Source of the DNA: Delphinapterus leucas
Lineage: Eukaryota > Chordata > Mammalia > Artiodactyla > Monodontidae
DNA length: 64,000 bases
Assembly (NCBI RefSeq): GCF_002288925.2
Contig: NW_022098072.1
Location: 21,001,489-21,065,488 of the forward strand
Direction of reading: 5' to 3'
Below, piece by piece: positions 34,877-47,183 of this stretch (its first letter is position 1; every line of letters begins with the position of its first letter). Below the pieces are notes generated by a model, which was not told where the DNA came from, did not search any database, and was given only the letters and a program-made list of their open reading frames with translations. The position numbers were made by a program, and so were the translations under genes.

Positions 34877-35704
34877 AAAAGGGGGGAGAGGTGTCTGAGA
34901 GGAAAGAATCAGTCTCTAGATGGCTTCACAGTGTCTACACTTGGGAAAGGCTAAGCCAAGATGGTCGATAGGCACCAATGTCTCCTCCGCCCCACTGGCA
35001 GATAGTGCCTAGAACTGAAGTCTCCTAATTGGTTTTTAGTAGAAAAGGAAGAAAGCGGGTCCTGTATAACCAGGAGTCTAAAGTCATAGCCTGGCTACTG
35101 ATAAAGTGAAGAAGCAAGACAAAGTCTGACTTTACAGCTAAAATAATCAGAAAGTACCACAGCATGGTTGTTTGTGTATGTTAGAAGGTGGTTTATGATG
35201 GCTGTGTTTCCTATATAGCATAATAAATGTGGCTGAATACCTAACAGGATATGAAAGTTTTGTATTTTGATGAAATATCATGGGAGTAGGTACTCTTTAG
35301 AAGGGTACTGTAAGAGTTCTAAGTTCCATGAAGGTAGAAGTATGAGTGTGTCAGGAGATAAAAGATGATACAAAGGGAAAAGATACCATAAATGTTCAGA
35401 GACAAACTTTGCCTCTTCCTCTATGCTCTCGGGCCAGCTTGCTTGCTCTCCTCTTCCCTGGAGGCATCTGTTATTTAACTCTTGTCAGCATTCCTAACTC
35501 TCCCTCCTGCTTAGCTAGGCAAGAGAAAACACACCAAGCTGCAAAAAATCAAGTTTTTGAAGCACAAAATGCATAAAAATAAGCTATTGGGGAGGGGATG
35601 GTTTTGAGTATGTTAACGTAGGTCTGTGCATATGTGTTCCAAGCACCTGAATAATTTAGGCTAAAGGAAAATACCTCTTCATAAACATAAGAAAACAGAC
35701 TAAC

Positions 35705-35895
35705 CTTATTCCAAACATGCAGTGAATATAGTTCCAAATAGCCCGTCTTAGCATTGAGGTATCAACATCTTTGTGCATTGCCATTGTATTATAAGTAAGA
35801 TTGTAAGCAATGTGAAATTTTTCATCGATCAACTGTCCTACATCTGGATAAAGACGATTTACCAAAGAATAACCATGGTCTTCCCAACAATAGTC
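35705..35895 (-). CDS. SESN1: SESN1 exon 8, C-terminal domain with leucine pocket
   Basis: Acceptor 'ctgtatttag' lies above 35895 and donor 'gttagt' below 35705; the exon is 191 bp, ending with two bases of Arg416. The peptide reads [20 protein letters not shown], then [40 protein letters not shown] and FGI. T386, T389, T398, L401 and R402 match the SESN2 pocket residues 374, 377, 386, 389 and 390, so leucine sensing is expected to be preserved. Confidence 0.96.
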
Positions 35896-38045
35896 CTAAA
35901 TACAGAGAAAGAACAAATGTGAATAATTAAAACGTGGCCCACTATAGTTCTATGTCTGTCGCTCTTCGGTGCAGTGAAATTACTGGCAGCTGAAATCCAC
36001 TGCCTTTCTAGTACATCCCTAGCTCTCAGTTTCACTTGCATTCCAGCTTGATGTTTTCAATTTCTATACTGCAACATGCAAAAGTTACATTTTGAACTCA
36101 GCGAGTTTAAACACCAGTGGAATCTCTTCCCCTTACACGCAGGTCACCCATATTCAGTTTCTCTCACTGTTTCCCCTGTCAGCCTCCAGAGATGACCCAT
36201 CTTGGGAGGCCACTCTCCTTTTCTATTGCTGCAGGCATTCAAATGGTCCTCAAACTTTGTAAACTTTTAATTCAAGGTATCCATCATTCATTCTTTTTCC
36301 TCCTACCCACCTCTGATTCTCAGCCCTATTAATTGTGTCTCCTAATTAGTTTTCCCAAATTAAAGTCTCCCTGCTTCCTTTCTTTCCATCTCAAGCAAAA
36401 CTTAATAACCCCCCTACCATATTTATTTTCCTAAAACACCTCTTTGATATTATGCCATCACTATGGTCAAAACCTACAAATCTGATCATCACCTACAAAT
36501 CTGATCAATTTTAAACTAACTTCCCACTTATCCTTTGCTTGAAGGTCTTAGCAGCCCAGTCAGTTTATGATCCCTTCCCTCAACCTATGCTCAGTTATTG
36601 CCTACAGTCTCCTCTGCTTACAATGCCCATGCTTTTAAACCATTCAAACCTCTCAAATCCTAATCTCCCTCCATAAAATTTTCCAGTCCACATGATCCCT
36701 TCAATTGTACTCTTTTATATTTCATGATACAACTTCACTATTGAGTAAAATATTCTATAATTCTTCCTTGTGCCTAATTCTGTCTCCTTAAACAATATGT
36801 TAGTTGCTTGAGCAAAGAAAAAAAATCATAGTTCTCAAATATTTTCATAATTCTGGTAAAAGAGTTATAATAGCCCCTGCACAATAATTGGGAAAGTTGG
36901 GAACATCAACTCATCTGAATTATATATTTACCTATCTAAATTAAATATATAACAGACTGTTTAAGAAAAACATTTAAGCTACAGTATGTTTCTACTGACG
37001 GATTGGAAGCGGTCTTACAAAACTAAAGCACAGAATAGATAAATGTTTGCTAATTGATGATTCTCAACTTTTATTCTGGAACTAGAAGATACAGCAATTG
37101 TTACTCCTGAGATATACTTGCAAAGCACTTAGCACAGTGCCTCCTGCCAAAGCGAAAACAGAGAAGGACCCTGGTATCCTGGAGGACAACGAGGTCCCTA
37201 AGTTTCCATGGACTCAGTATATACAGAATTGTACTGGGAAGTTTTACTGTGTATTTCAAAGTTAATGATTATGGAGCTAAACAAACTGGGTCTACCAACA
37301 ATAATTCTACTCCCTACCCCAGTAACTTTATTTATTCTAAGAGATGGGTGCTAAGTAATTTTGGAATAAGATTTATGTATGTGAATCCTCTTTAAGGTTT
37401 AAATTTGAAACCTTTAAAAATTCTCATTGCTTCAAATGACATTCAGTTCATATTTTAAAGGGAATTAGGTTATTGTAATCATGGTTTATTTTCTATGGTG
37501 TCTGTAAGAACTCACCCAAATTAAAAAGAAAACAAAAAATCTGCTTTCCCTGTAAGTCCTAATTTAAGCAAATCTTTCACTCTTTCTCATCCTCTTTCCC
37601 TTCACCCCCACACACATAATGCCTGAGATGCTGTGAGGACATTTCTCTTGTCACTCAGGCCTGGTGCATATCAAGGGCAGAAATCACCTCACTTTAACAC
37701 TGGGGCTCAGTAAAACAGTGCTATAAAAGCAAGCCAGGTTCCAACACAACTATTATTTATTGTTTAGTTATAGCAGGAACTTTAACTGGGTTTCTGCATA
37801 CCATCTCTGGGAACCTAACCACTATTGTAATTTTGCTTTATGGGTGAATGTGTTTTGAATTCTGAGCAACTGATTTATGAACTTTAACAATATAATAAAC
37901 ATACCTAAGGGAATTACGTGTACGTAGAAAAGTTATTTTTCTCTGCATTGCTTTTTCTTCTCAAATCCAGATGGCTCTTTCTTATTTTAAGTCAGATTGA
38001 GGTATTTCTAATTGAGCATGTACATACAACAAGTTGTCATTTTAC
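35896..38045 (-). other. SESN1 intron 7, no repeat or gene recognised
   Basis: About 2.1 kb of AT-rich unique-looking intron. The only internal structure I see is a small tandem copy of 'acctacaaatctgatca' at about 36,472-36,509. Confidence 0.6.
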
Positions 38046-38158
38046 CTGGACTCGAAATGTTGGGACGTGCATTCCATGTCTAGAGAAATCCTTATAGCCA
38101 TAACTAGTATCCTCAAAGTGACGAGATACATCTCTTGCTGGTGTAACTTCTTCATCAT
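38046..38158 (-). CDS. SESN1: SESN1 exon 7
   Basis: Acceptor 'aattatttcag' lies above 38158 and donor 'gtaaaa' below 38046; the exon is 113 bp. The first two bases complete Asp315. The peptide reads [20 protein letters not shown], then [17 protein letters not shown]. This joins the acidic linker to the C-terminal domain. Confidence 0.95.
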
Positions 38159-39019
38159 CTGAAATAATTTTAAAAAAAAACCACTGAAAGCCTTTCAAAA
38201 ACAGGATGCTAGTTAAAATTCATTTTACCTATAACGAGTAAAAACAGGATTACCCTTTCTCTGACACTGAGTGACCAATATCAACTAAAATAAAGTCTTA
38301 AAACTATAAAGAGAAATAGCCTACTTACTAGTAAATGGAATATAATAAAAGTAGATTCTGTTATTAAAAAAAATACTCATGGTTGAATTTTCTGTTTTTC
38401 ATTCCTCTCTTTCACAGATCCTCTCTCCCTCTGTGTCCCCACTGTAGTTTACAGATACTAGGTTCTACTGAAAAGTATGTACTCTAAGTATGAACACCCT
38501 TTTGAATAATCTTTATGGTGATAACAAATATAAACTTTAAACTTTATGCTCTAAACTTTAGCACTTGGACTATTTTTAATGTCACACAATATATAAAATG
38601 ATCTCTTTAACAGCTCAAAGGTCCTAGAAACAATTCTAAAATGATGAACAAAGGAAAGAGGTTCAGTGTGTCACTGTTTTTACAATGTTTCCTGCACTGC
38701 TTCTAAGCCTTTTCAGATTATCTTCATGTTTAGGGGTCGATGAGATTATAGTTTCAAGTAAATAAAATCAAAGACTTCTCCTCAAGCTAACATCCAACCT
38801 CCATTTATACAAATTTGATTTTTTCTTTGCTATTAAGGAACTTGCTTTTAACGTATACTCTTTGTCCCACTCTATTATTGTCAAAATACACTGACACACT
38901 TTATTAACTTTCTTCCTTTAAATTATCTGGTTTACATATTAAATCGTATAGCCTACATTTGATAAAGGCCAAACATAAAGGATTTACATTGTTGTTAGTT
39001 ATCTAAGAAGTAGCTCCTT

Positions 39020-39200
39020 TTCACAAATCATAGAATTTTAAAGCTGGAAGCAATCTCAGGCCTTTATGAATGCAATTTCCTCATTTTAAAGAAGAGGAAA
39101 AAAAGCACTCAATGTTAAATGACTTATATTCACAAAGTTTATTAGCAGTGATTTTAGTATTAGAACCCAAATCGAATGTCCTCTCTCTTAGTCTAGTGCT
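39020..39200 (-). repeat. MIR-family SINE, diverged
   Basis: 'gcaatttcctcattttaaag' followed by 'gaggaaaaaaagcactcaat' and 'tgacttatattcacaaagtt' fits a reverse-complement MIR. It is quite diverged. Confidence 0.5.
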
Positions 39201-39239
39201 GTTTTCACTATAACTTCCTTTTCTAGAAGTAGGACTACC

Positions 39240-40308
39240 TATGCAATAACCTTTCTAAAAGGAAAGCCGTATTTGGATTAAACTTAAAAGCTTTTGCACA
39301 GCAAAGACAACCCACAGAATGGGAGAAAATATTTGCAAACGAAGCAACTGACAAAGAATTAATCTCCAAAATATACAAACAGCTCATGCAGCTCAGTATC
39401 AAAAAAACAACCCAATCCAAAAATGGGCAGATCTAAATAGAGATTTCTCCAAAGAAGGCATACAGATAGCCAAAAAGCACATGAAAATATGCTCAACATC
39501 ACTAATTATTAGAGAAATGCAAATCAAAACTACAATGAGATATCACCTCACACTGGTCAGAATGGCCATCATCTTATCTCAAAGAGTAAATGCTACAGCT
39601 GTTGCTGGGAATGTAAACTGGTTCAGCCACTATAGAGAACAGTATGGAGGTTCCTTAAAAAACTAAAAATAGAGTTACCATCTGATCCAGCAACACTACT
39701 CCTGGGCATATATATGGAGAAAACCATAATTTGAAAATACATGCACCCCAATGTTCATTACAGCAGTATTTACAATAGCCAAGATATGGAAGCAACCTAA
39801 ATGTCCATCAATAGAGGAGTGAATAAAGAAGATGTGGTACATATATACAGTGGAATGTTACTCAGCCATAAAAAGGAACAAAATAATGTCATTTGCCACA
39901 ACATGAATGGACCTGGAGATTATCATGTTAAGTGAAGTTAAGTCAGACAGAGAAAGACAAATACCATATGTCGCCACTTACATGTAGACTCTAAAAAAAG
40001 TGGTACAAATGAACTTATTTACAAAACAAATAGAGTCACAGATGTAGAAAACAAATCTATGGTTACTGGGGGGAAAAGGGGGGAGGGATAAACTGGGAGA
40101 TTAGAATTGACATATACACACTACTATATACAAAATAGATAACTAATAAGGACCTACTGTATGGCACAGGGAACTCTACTCAATACTCTGTAATGACCTA
40201 TATGGGAAAAAAATCTGAAAAAAAAGTGGATATATGTATAACAGATTCACTTTGCTGTACACTTGAAACTAATACAACATTGTAATCAACTATATTCCAA
40301 TAAAAAAG
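39240..40308 (+). mobile_element. 5'-truncated LINE-1, plus orientation
   Basis: Antisense to SESN1. It contains the ORF2 C-terminus: [20 protein letters not shown] at about 39,490, with deletions compared with the related L1 at 60358. The 3' UTR ends 'tatattccaataaaaaagga'. In-frame stops and small deletions make it non-coding, and I could not find a clear target duplication. Confidence 0.88.
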
Positions 40309-40402
40309 GATACTTTTATTTAAATTCTCTTAAATTAAAAAATTGGGCTTTTATTTTTGGACACAATAGACATTTTATTGACTATGTAATGGTTGCTTTT
40401 AC

Positions 40403-40550
40403 CTGAAGAGAAGACAAACATGCTCTCTCTTTTTTCTATTTCAAAACGTGAAGCCATCTCTTCCTGACTTGCCTCTTCTTCATCTCGACATTCCTGTAAC
40501 TGCTTCATCTTTTCCATGAGGGCTTCGACCTCAAAGAAGGAATCACTTAC
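40403..40550 (-). CDS. SESN1: SESN1 exon 6, acidic linker
   Basis: Acceptor 'ttcttttcag' lies above 40550 and donor 'gtaaaa' below 40403; the exon is 148 bp. The peptide reads [20 protein letters not shown], then [20 protein letters not shown] and RESMFVFSS, with one base of Asp315 at the end. It is rich in Glu and Lys, predicted helical or disordered, and lies between the two sestrin globular domains. The GTAAGT at the exon start mimics a donor but is coding. Confidence 0.95.
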
Positions 40551-40710
40551 CTGAAAAGAAAGTGCAATTAAGGTTACATATGTCAGACACGGAATGAAAT
40601 TTTTGAGTTTTATTAAGTCTGTTTCATAAGAATTTGCATCTTAATACAATATAAGAAAAGATCTTATTATAATTTTAATGCACATGGATGAATCAAAAAC
40701 AATTATTTGG

Positions 40711-40910
40711 GGCTTCCCTGGTGGCGCAGTGGTTGAGAGTCCGCCTGCCGATGCAGGGGACACGGGTTCGTGCCCCGGTCCGGGAAGATCCCACGTGCTG
40801 CGGAGCGGCTGGGCCCGTAAGCCATGGCCACTGAGCCTGCGCGTCCGGAGCCTGTGCTCCAGAACGGGAGAGGCCACAATGGTGAGAGGCCCGCATACCG
40901 CAAAAACAAA
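40711..40910 (+). mobile_element. CHR SINE, plus orientation, perfect target duplication
   Basis: Starts 'ggcttccctggtggcgcagt', carries 'ccgatgcaggggacacgggt' and ends 'ccgcataccgcaaaaac'. A 15-bp duplication 'aaaacaattatttgg' is present at about 40696-40710 and 40911-40925. It lies in SESN1 intron 5, antisense to the gene, about 160 bp from exon 6. Confidence 0.95.
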
Positions 40911-41197
40911 AAAACAATTATTTGGCCTATTATATATACAGATATTTAAATTTTAAAATATAAGAGAAAAATGATTTTAAGAACACATTCTAATGTTTTA
41001 CCTTTTATTACTAAAATTAGTAATAATATTACTATCAATGCTACATTTTAAAAATTAAAATTTAACACTACTTGTCGATTTAAAACAGAACTGAAAATTT
41101 AAGAGTTAAGCTTTTACTTGCTCAATCAGTTAAATAAGGTACACAAAGTGTAAGTGGTTTTGCATCAACTGTGTACACTGGGCATGTTGTCAATAGA

Positions 41198-41785
41198 CAG
41201 GCATACCTCAGGTATATTGTGGGTTCAGTTCCACATCACTGCAACAAAGCGAGTCATGAATTGTTTGGTTTTCCAGTGCATATAAAAGTTATGTTTAGGG
41301 ACTCACCTGGTGGCACAGTGGTTAAAAATCTGCCTGCCAATGCAGGGGACACGGGTTCGAGCCCTGGTCTGGGAAGATCCCACATGCTGTGGAGCAACTA
41401 AGCCCGTGCGCCTCAACAACTGAGCCTCTGCTCTAGAGCCCACGAGCCACAACTACTGAAGCCCGCGCGCCTAGAGCCTGTGTTCTGCAACAAGAGAAGC
41501 CACCTCAACGAGAAGCCCGCACACCGCAACCAAGAGGAGCCCCCGCTCGCTGCAACTAGAGAAAGCCCGCGCGCAGCAACGAAGACCCAATGCAGCCAAA
41601 AATACACTATACTGTACTGTACATTATACCGTATACTGTACTATACTATACACTATACTGTTTATACTGTAGTCTACTAAGTGTGCAATAGCATTATGTC
41701 TAAAAAAACAAGGTACATACCTTAATTTAAAAATATTTATTGCTAAAAAATGCTCAACACCTGGGAACAGGGAGCTTATCTACTA
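41198..41785. repeat. Tigger-type DNA transposon remnant, split by a SINE
   Basis: The left part 'gacaggcatacctcaggtat' resembles the terminal repeat of Tigger (pogo-like) elements. 'gtgcatataaaagttatgtt' continues after the SINE as 'cactatactgtactgtacat', 'gtgtgcaatagcattatgtc' and 'ttattgctaaaaaatgctca'. The TACT-rich part (41605-41675) looks like a local expansion of the element's own 'actatactgta' block. Family naming is from memory of the consensus. Confidence 0.65.
41298..41604 (+). mobile_element. Long CHR-type SINE inside the Tigger remnant
   Basis: Head 'actcacctggtggcacagtg', B box 'gggttcgagccc', long repeated body, ending 'caatgcagccaaaaatac'. No convincing target duplication is visible, perhaps because the right flank expanded afterwards. 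Confidence 0.88.
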
Positions 41786-42129
41786 GGGAAGTTTTTAAAA
41801 ATTCTATTATTTCACTATTATTTAATAGAGGGATAACTAGGAACAGTACTTTTTCTTTAGCCTTGTACTAAATCAAAGGTGGGGAAGGACAACAATCCAA
41901 CTCTAAGCATCCTAGCAACTGATGTACTCTCCCTTAGACCATCTCATAACCTTTAAGCTTTGATAAACAATCAGTGGCCATATGCAGGCCTCTAACAACA
42001 ATCCAGATAGCTCAACAGAGGGTGGAACTGATGGTCTTGGGCGTTGCCAGCACAGCACAGTGATCAACCTTGGGAACATGATTTTCCCTCCTGTGCTAAT
42101 CTCACCATATGTAAATGCTACCTCTTATT

Positions 42130-42170
42130 TAGTACCTGATAAATGCCAAGCACTGTACTAGGCCTTTTAA

Positions 42171-42202
<32 letters not shown>

Positions 42203-42320
42203 GCCTTTTACCTCTTTAGAGACATTTCATTTAAACTTTACAATAACCTTGTGTTTGACCTTCATTTAGAAATGAAAGAATGGAGGCTCAGAGAGGTTAG
42301 ATAACTTGCCCACAGTCAAA
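42130..42320 (-). repeat. MIR SINE split by a pure poly-T insertion
   Basis: Reverse-complement MIR ('atgccaagcactgtactagg', then 'ggaggctcagagaggttaga') interrupted by 28 T residues at 42175-42202. The T run is bracketed by 'gccttttaacctct' and 'gccttttacctct', a target-duplication pattern. The bracketed run looks like a retro-insertion that copied only a poly(A) tail. Confidence 0.75.
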
Positions 42321-43151
42321 TATACGTTAACAGTCAAATACACGTTAAAGTCAAATATATAAATTTAACCTGTCCAAATCTGTTTAAAATAATACAACTG
42401 AGAAAATCTGTGCAAAGTATTCAGAAGGCTGTAATGTTGTTTCTCTGATTTCAATTTGGAAATATAAACCCTTTTCTCTTTCACTACAGCTAAAGAATGC
42501 AGAGGGAATTTTGACTCATCATATATAGAATTCAAATTTGCTTATAGAAAATTCAATTCATTCTGATTTGTTTCAAAGGAATAACATAACTGAGAAAATA
42601 TAAAAGCCAGAGAAGAGAAGGAATAGAGGTAAAAGCATTTTAATAAATTTGCATTCACTTTTATATATATTTGTGACAAGTTAAAACATGAAGAAGTATT
42701 TTAAAAGGAGAAATTCCAGATCAAGCCTGATTAAATCTTCTAAAAAGTAATTAAGAAAACAGCCTGTTTCTTCTGTGCAAAAGGATGTGATCAGCATCAG
42801 GAAGTTTCTACCACCAAGTTCCACTGTTCTCAGTCTCCCCTCATCTCACTCAGTAGCTGTTCAATACCAGATGGCTCTGATGGGGCACATTGCTGGTGGC
42901 TTCTGATCCTAAAATTATTCAAATGTAACCTCCTAGAGGGTCTTATAATTTTGTATGTCCCTTAGCATCAGACTAGTGCTGAGCATTTGGAGGCAGACAA
43001 TAAATACTTGCTGAATGAACAGGTATGGGGGCCTAATATCTTTTTGGACTTAATAGGGTAGATTTTCTTAAAAGCCAAATGAAAAAATAATATGACAGCA
43101 ATTACTGTGATTACTCTTAGGATGATCCTATAATAAATAATAGATACTTAC

Positions 43152-43394
43152 CAAAACATTTCCTGCTGAGTTGACCTGCATCTCATCCACACTGTGATTG
43201 CCATTTGTAATGTCACAGATGCAGTAGTTACCAACAGAAGGAGGTCTGAATGTGTGGCCACCATCACAATGAATTTCTGGACTGATTCCACAGCCAAATG
43301 TGAACGAGGCAAGAGAATGATAGTGTGTAAGTAGAACTACTGCATGTACCAGTTCTGCAAGGGACCAGCTGTGCTCTTCAGCTTTCAAAAGTCC
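43152..43394 (-). CDS. SESN1: SESN1 exon 5
   Basis: Acceptor 'ttttcccaag' lies above 43394 and donor 'gtaagt' below 43152; 243 bp, 81 whole codons. The peptide reads [20 protein letters not shown], then [60 protein letters not shown] and L. It completes the helical N-terminal domain, related to the AhpD alkylhydroperoxidase fold, and enters the linker. Confidence 0.96.
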
Positions 43395-44080
43395 CTTGGG
43401 AAAAAAAACGAGAACATTTTTATGCTGGGGTATGGTATTGATGAAAGAATACAGTTCATCTTGGTATTTAACCTACTGAAAACAGGATTAGTTACTATAT
43501 AAAACTTAAGATAAAATTACAATTTGAGGCATGTAGAACCCAGAATTTGCTAATTTTTATGAATATGTATTCACAAATAGAGCTTAAGATAAACTGATAA
43601 TGACACATTCGTTATTATTTTGACTTTCTGAAATCCTGATTTAAAAATGTAGAATACATTTTGTTTAAAAGCAGTTGCCATATCTCAGATGATGGATTAT
43701 GAATGCATTAACTATGTTGTTAGTGCAGTCTCAAACCAAATGTAATGAATTTGTGTTTAAAGTAGAAGCTACTGTGTAAAATACGCCTGTTTTTCTTTAT
43801 TATCAGGCCTCCTCAAGGAATTTTTAAAAAGTGGTTTGAACAACTTGACTCTGAATATTCTTAAATCATCAAATTATATTTATTTTAAAAATTATGCTCA
43901 AGGTAAAGTCTACAGTTCTTCAAAGTCTTACAAATCTGTGTCCATTCTGCTTCATTATTTTATAATATGTAATTTTATATTACTAGACAATGTAACAGAC
44001 ATTGCATTAATCATATTCAAATCTTGTATCTCCTTGATAAAAAGATGCTTCAGTTACATAAAAGAATCTAAAATATTCTA

Positions 44081-44204
44081 GGGAATTCCCTGGAGGTTCA
44101 GTGGTTAGGTCTCTGCACTTCCACTGCAGGGGGCATGGGTTCCATCCCTGGTCAGGAAACTAAGATCCCACAAGCCTTGAGGCATGGCCAATAAATAAAT
44201 AAAT
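44081..44204 (+). mobile_element. CHR-L SINE, plus orientation
   Basis: Starts 'gggaattccctggaggttca', ends 'aataaataaataaat', with a 10-bp duplication 'aaatattcta' at 44071-44080 and 44205-44214. Confidence 0.9.
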
Positions 44205-44359
44205 AAATATTCTAAAAAAAGAGAAAGACAACACCAAAAATATATTGTATTTTTAAGAATTTCTACTGCATGGTAGATTATTTTAGAGAATGTCCATCTA
44301 CTTTTATTCTATTATCTTTATTAATAAATAGAACCAGACAAAACTAGTTTAAAATGGTA

Positions 44360-45235
44360 TTTTAAAAAGATAACACAACAAGATGCCACTTTACATCTAT
44401 CAGAATGGCTAAAATCCAGAACACTGATAACAACAAATGCTGACAAGGATGTGGAGCAACAGGAATGCTCATCCATTGCTCATGGGAACACAAACTGGTA
44501 TAGCCACTTTGGATGACAGTTTCTTACAAAGCTAATAAACACAAGCTTATCATACGATCCAGCAACCACACTCCTAGTTATTTACCCAACTGAGTTGAAA
44601 ACTTATGTCCACCAAAAAGCCTGCATGTGAATGTTTGTAGAAGCTTTATTCATAATTGCCAAAAACTGGAAGTAACCAAGATGTCCTTCAATAGATGAAT
44701 GGATAAACTGAGGTACATCCATACATGTATTTTTCAGCAATAAAAAATGAGCTACCAAGCCTTGAAAAACCATGGAGAAACCTTAAATGCATACTGACAA
44801 GCTAGTCTGAAAGGGCTATATACTGTGTGATGCCAACTATATGACAGTCTGGAAAAGGTAAAACCATAAAGACTGTAAAAAAGAGCAGTAGTTTCAGGGG
44901 GAAGGGGAGAGAGATGAATAGAGGGAGCATAGGAGATTTTGAGAGAAGTGAAACTATTCTGTATGATACCATAATGGTGGATAACACGACATTATGCAGT
45001 TGTCAAAACCCATAGATAGAACTGTACAACACAAAGAGTGAACCCCAATGTAAATTAGACATTATTAATTCATCAGTTACAGCAAATGTACTATACTAAT
45101 ACTAGATGTTAGTAATAGAGAAACTATGTGTGTGTGGGCGGGGGGTGGTGGATGGTTGACGGGGGTAGAATATGGGAACTCTACTTTCTGTGCCATTTTT
45201 CTGTAAACCTAAAACTGCTCTAAAAATTAATCTAA
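44360..45235 (+). repeat. Old LINE-1 3' region, plus orientation
   Basis: 'tctatcagaatggctaaaat', 'aatgctgacaaggatgtgga' and 'tatgacagtctggaaaaggt' follow the ORF2 end and 3' UTR of an old L1M. It is strongly diverged, with no open frame. Confidence 0.8.
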
Positions 45236-45277
45236 TTTTTTTTTTTTAATGACACCCTAGATATACTCTCTACTTAC

Positions 45278-45460
45278 CTCAATATGTTCTTTGGTAATAA
45301 GCCAAGGTCTATGGGCTAACACTTTGTTAAGTTCTCCTAAATTCTGTAGTTTTTGAGGAGCATTCTCTAAACCATTAAGCCACTTGGGGTCTCCACCAAC
45401 ATGAAGGAAATCGTTTACATGGAGATTCACTAAGTAGGAGCACTGATGTCTTGCTGCAGC
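45278..45460 (-). CDS. SESN1: SESN1 exon 4, redox-active helix
   Basis: Acceptor 'ttctcttaag' lies above 45460 and donor 'gtaagt' below 45278; 183 bp, 61 codons. The peptide reads [20 protein letters not shown], then [40 protein letters not shown] and E. C130, Y132 and H137 correspond to SESN2 Cys125, Tyr127 and His132, the set reported as required for alkylhydroperoxide reduction by sestrin 2. Confidence 0.96.
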
Positions 45461-46089
45461 CTTAAGAGAAAACAAAAAGATTATTCTAATTACACATATT
45501 AAAATCTTGAACAACTACAAATCTTTTTCTTTACAATATGCAAAACAGCTAATTAAGTTTTTGATTAGTATGTTTTCAAATTTTCCATATACTACAGAAA
45601 TGAAGTTTTCATATAAACATTTAAAAATTCATACATTATAGAAAGCACCTCAAAAATATCCCAAGAACAAATAAAATATCTGATCAAAGTATCTGAACTT
45701 TAGAAAAATTTTATACCTACTGTCAGAACCTCAGATTAAGAAGAAACTTCAATTAAGGTGCCAACCATAAAACAATGGAATATTATTTATAAATTGAACA
45801 TGAATACCACCACTTATGTCAATCTGAACTATTAGTGAAATAATCTTGTGTTCTACTTTATTCTCGTATTTAATAGAAAATGGTTCTCAACAGAGTGTAA
45901 ATACATATTTCTTTTTCTGTTATATTTGACAGCGTACTTATTTAGAAAGAGGAAAAATAGATACTACCTAACAGGAATTCAATTAGAAGTTAGAATATAA
46001 GTATTTATTCTTGTGTTTGAAGCATTAACCATCTCTTAAAAAGATTATTAAAGCAGGCAGAAAGAATTTTTCACTGAATGTTTACAAAC

Positions 46090-46290
46090 CATTATTCCAA
46101 TGTAGTGCCGATAATGTAGGGGTAATGGCCCATCCATTTGCAGTAGATAGTGTTGAGTTTTTAAGAAGCTTTCTAAATATTGTGGGTGAAAAACCATCAC
46201 TAAGGTAATATTATCCAAACGACCCAAAGCAGCAAAAGAATCTGCAAATAAAGTATGCATCTGTGCGTCTTCACTCCCCACTTGGAGAAT
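46090..46290 (-). CDS. SESN1: SESN1 exon 3
   Basis: Acceptor 'ctttcatacag' lies above 46290 and donor 'gtttgt' (GT followed by a weak consensus) below 46090; 201 bp, 67 codons. The peptide reads [20 protein letters not shown], then [40 protein letters not shown] and RHYIGIM. It is the start of the N-terminal sestrin domain. Confidence 0.95.
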
Positions 46291-47117
46291 CTGTATGAAA
46301 GAGAGGAAAACCATGGTTTCAGAAATTGTAAATTAGTGTAAAAGAAAGAAAACATGCAGGGGAAGGAAAAAAAAAAGGAATATGCATGCACTGCACTCTA
46401 AGTGTCACCTAGAAGCAGATTAAATTTGGCTTAAAGAGAGGTTATAATTCTACAAATTTAACTCAACTTGTTGCAAGATAGCAGAATAAAGAGTCACATA
46501 TCATGTAGTAGGGGAAAAACAACAAAGGCCGGACATTAGAGGCCATCTAGATAGGCTGCTTGCAGACTTGACCAGAATCCAGACATCCAGATCTAAATCC
46601 AGAATCCAGATTTAGATTATCAAATTTGCAGAGCTTGCAAACAGACCCTAATGCCTTTCCTTTTAACAACACCTACTCTCCCTCAATTTACAGAGAACCA
46701 AAATTAACTAACAGTAAACAATCCCTGTGAAAACAAAGTATAGGAGCATTTACATATTTAGAATTAAAGATCCAATCTAGCGTTGATACCAGCCTGTGGA
46801 GTTGGCCAAGACCAAGTAACTCGGCTTATGGGCACACCTAAACAACATCTAAATATAAGCAGGTGGCATATCATTGGTCAGAAACAAGTCTTGCCTTTGC
46901 TTGACTAAATATGGGTGTTAGAAAAGCATCATGAAATACTAGAAATCAACATGACTATAACAGCTTTTTAATCCCACATATTCACTGCCAAAACATGATG
47001 ATTAACTTGTGTAAAGCATATTGTTGACCAACAAGTTGTTCAGATGCGAAGATGTGGGTCATGAAAGCTTTTCCTTAAAAGCATACAGTTCACTATGTAC
47101 TTTCACAAACAACATAC

Positions 47118-47183
47118 CTCCTTTTCTGGGATGAATCTGCTTGGTCCGTGTCCTAGTGGTCGAGGAATTCTAATTCCAAGTTC
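47118..47183 (-). CDS. SESN1: SESN1 exon 2
   Basis: Acceptor 'gttttcttttctag' lies above 47183 and donor 'gtatgt' below 47118. It is only 66 bp, 22 codons: ELGIRIPRPLGHGPSRFIPE then KE. It joins exon 1 (ending GQDE) to exon 3 in phase 0. Being so short, it is easily missed by ORF searches. This exon is common to SESN1 isoforms. Confidence 0.95.

Larger units (their letters stand above)
38159..40402 (-). other. SESN1 intron 6
   Basis: Unique sequence to about 39,010, then MIR and L1 insertions listed separately. No additional exon is needed, because the flanking exons share a split Asp codon. Confidence 0.65.
43395..45277 (-). other. SESN1 intron 4
   Basis: AT-rich, with a short SINE and an old L1 fragment listed separately. 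A G-rich stretch at about 45,135-45,170 is part of the L1 end. No other feature is supported. Confidence 0.6.
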
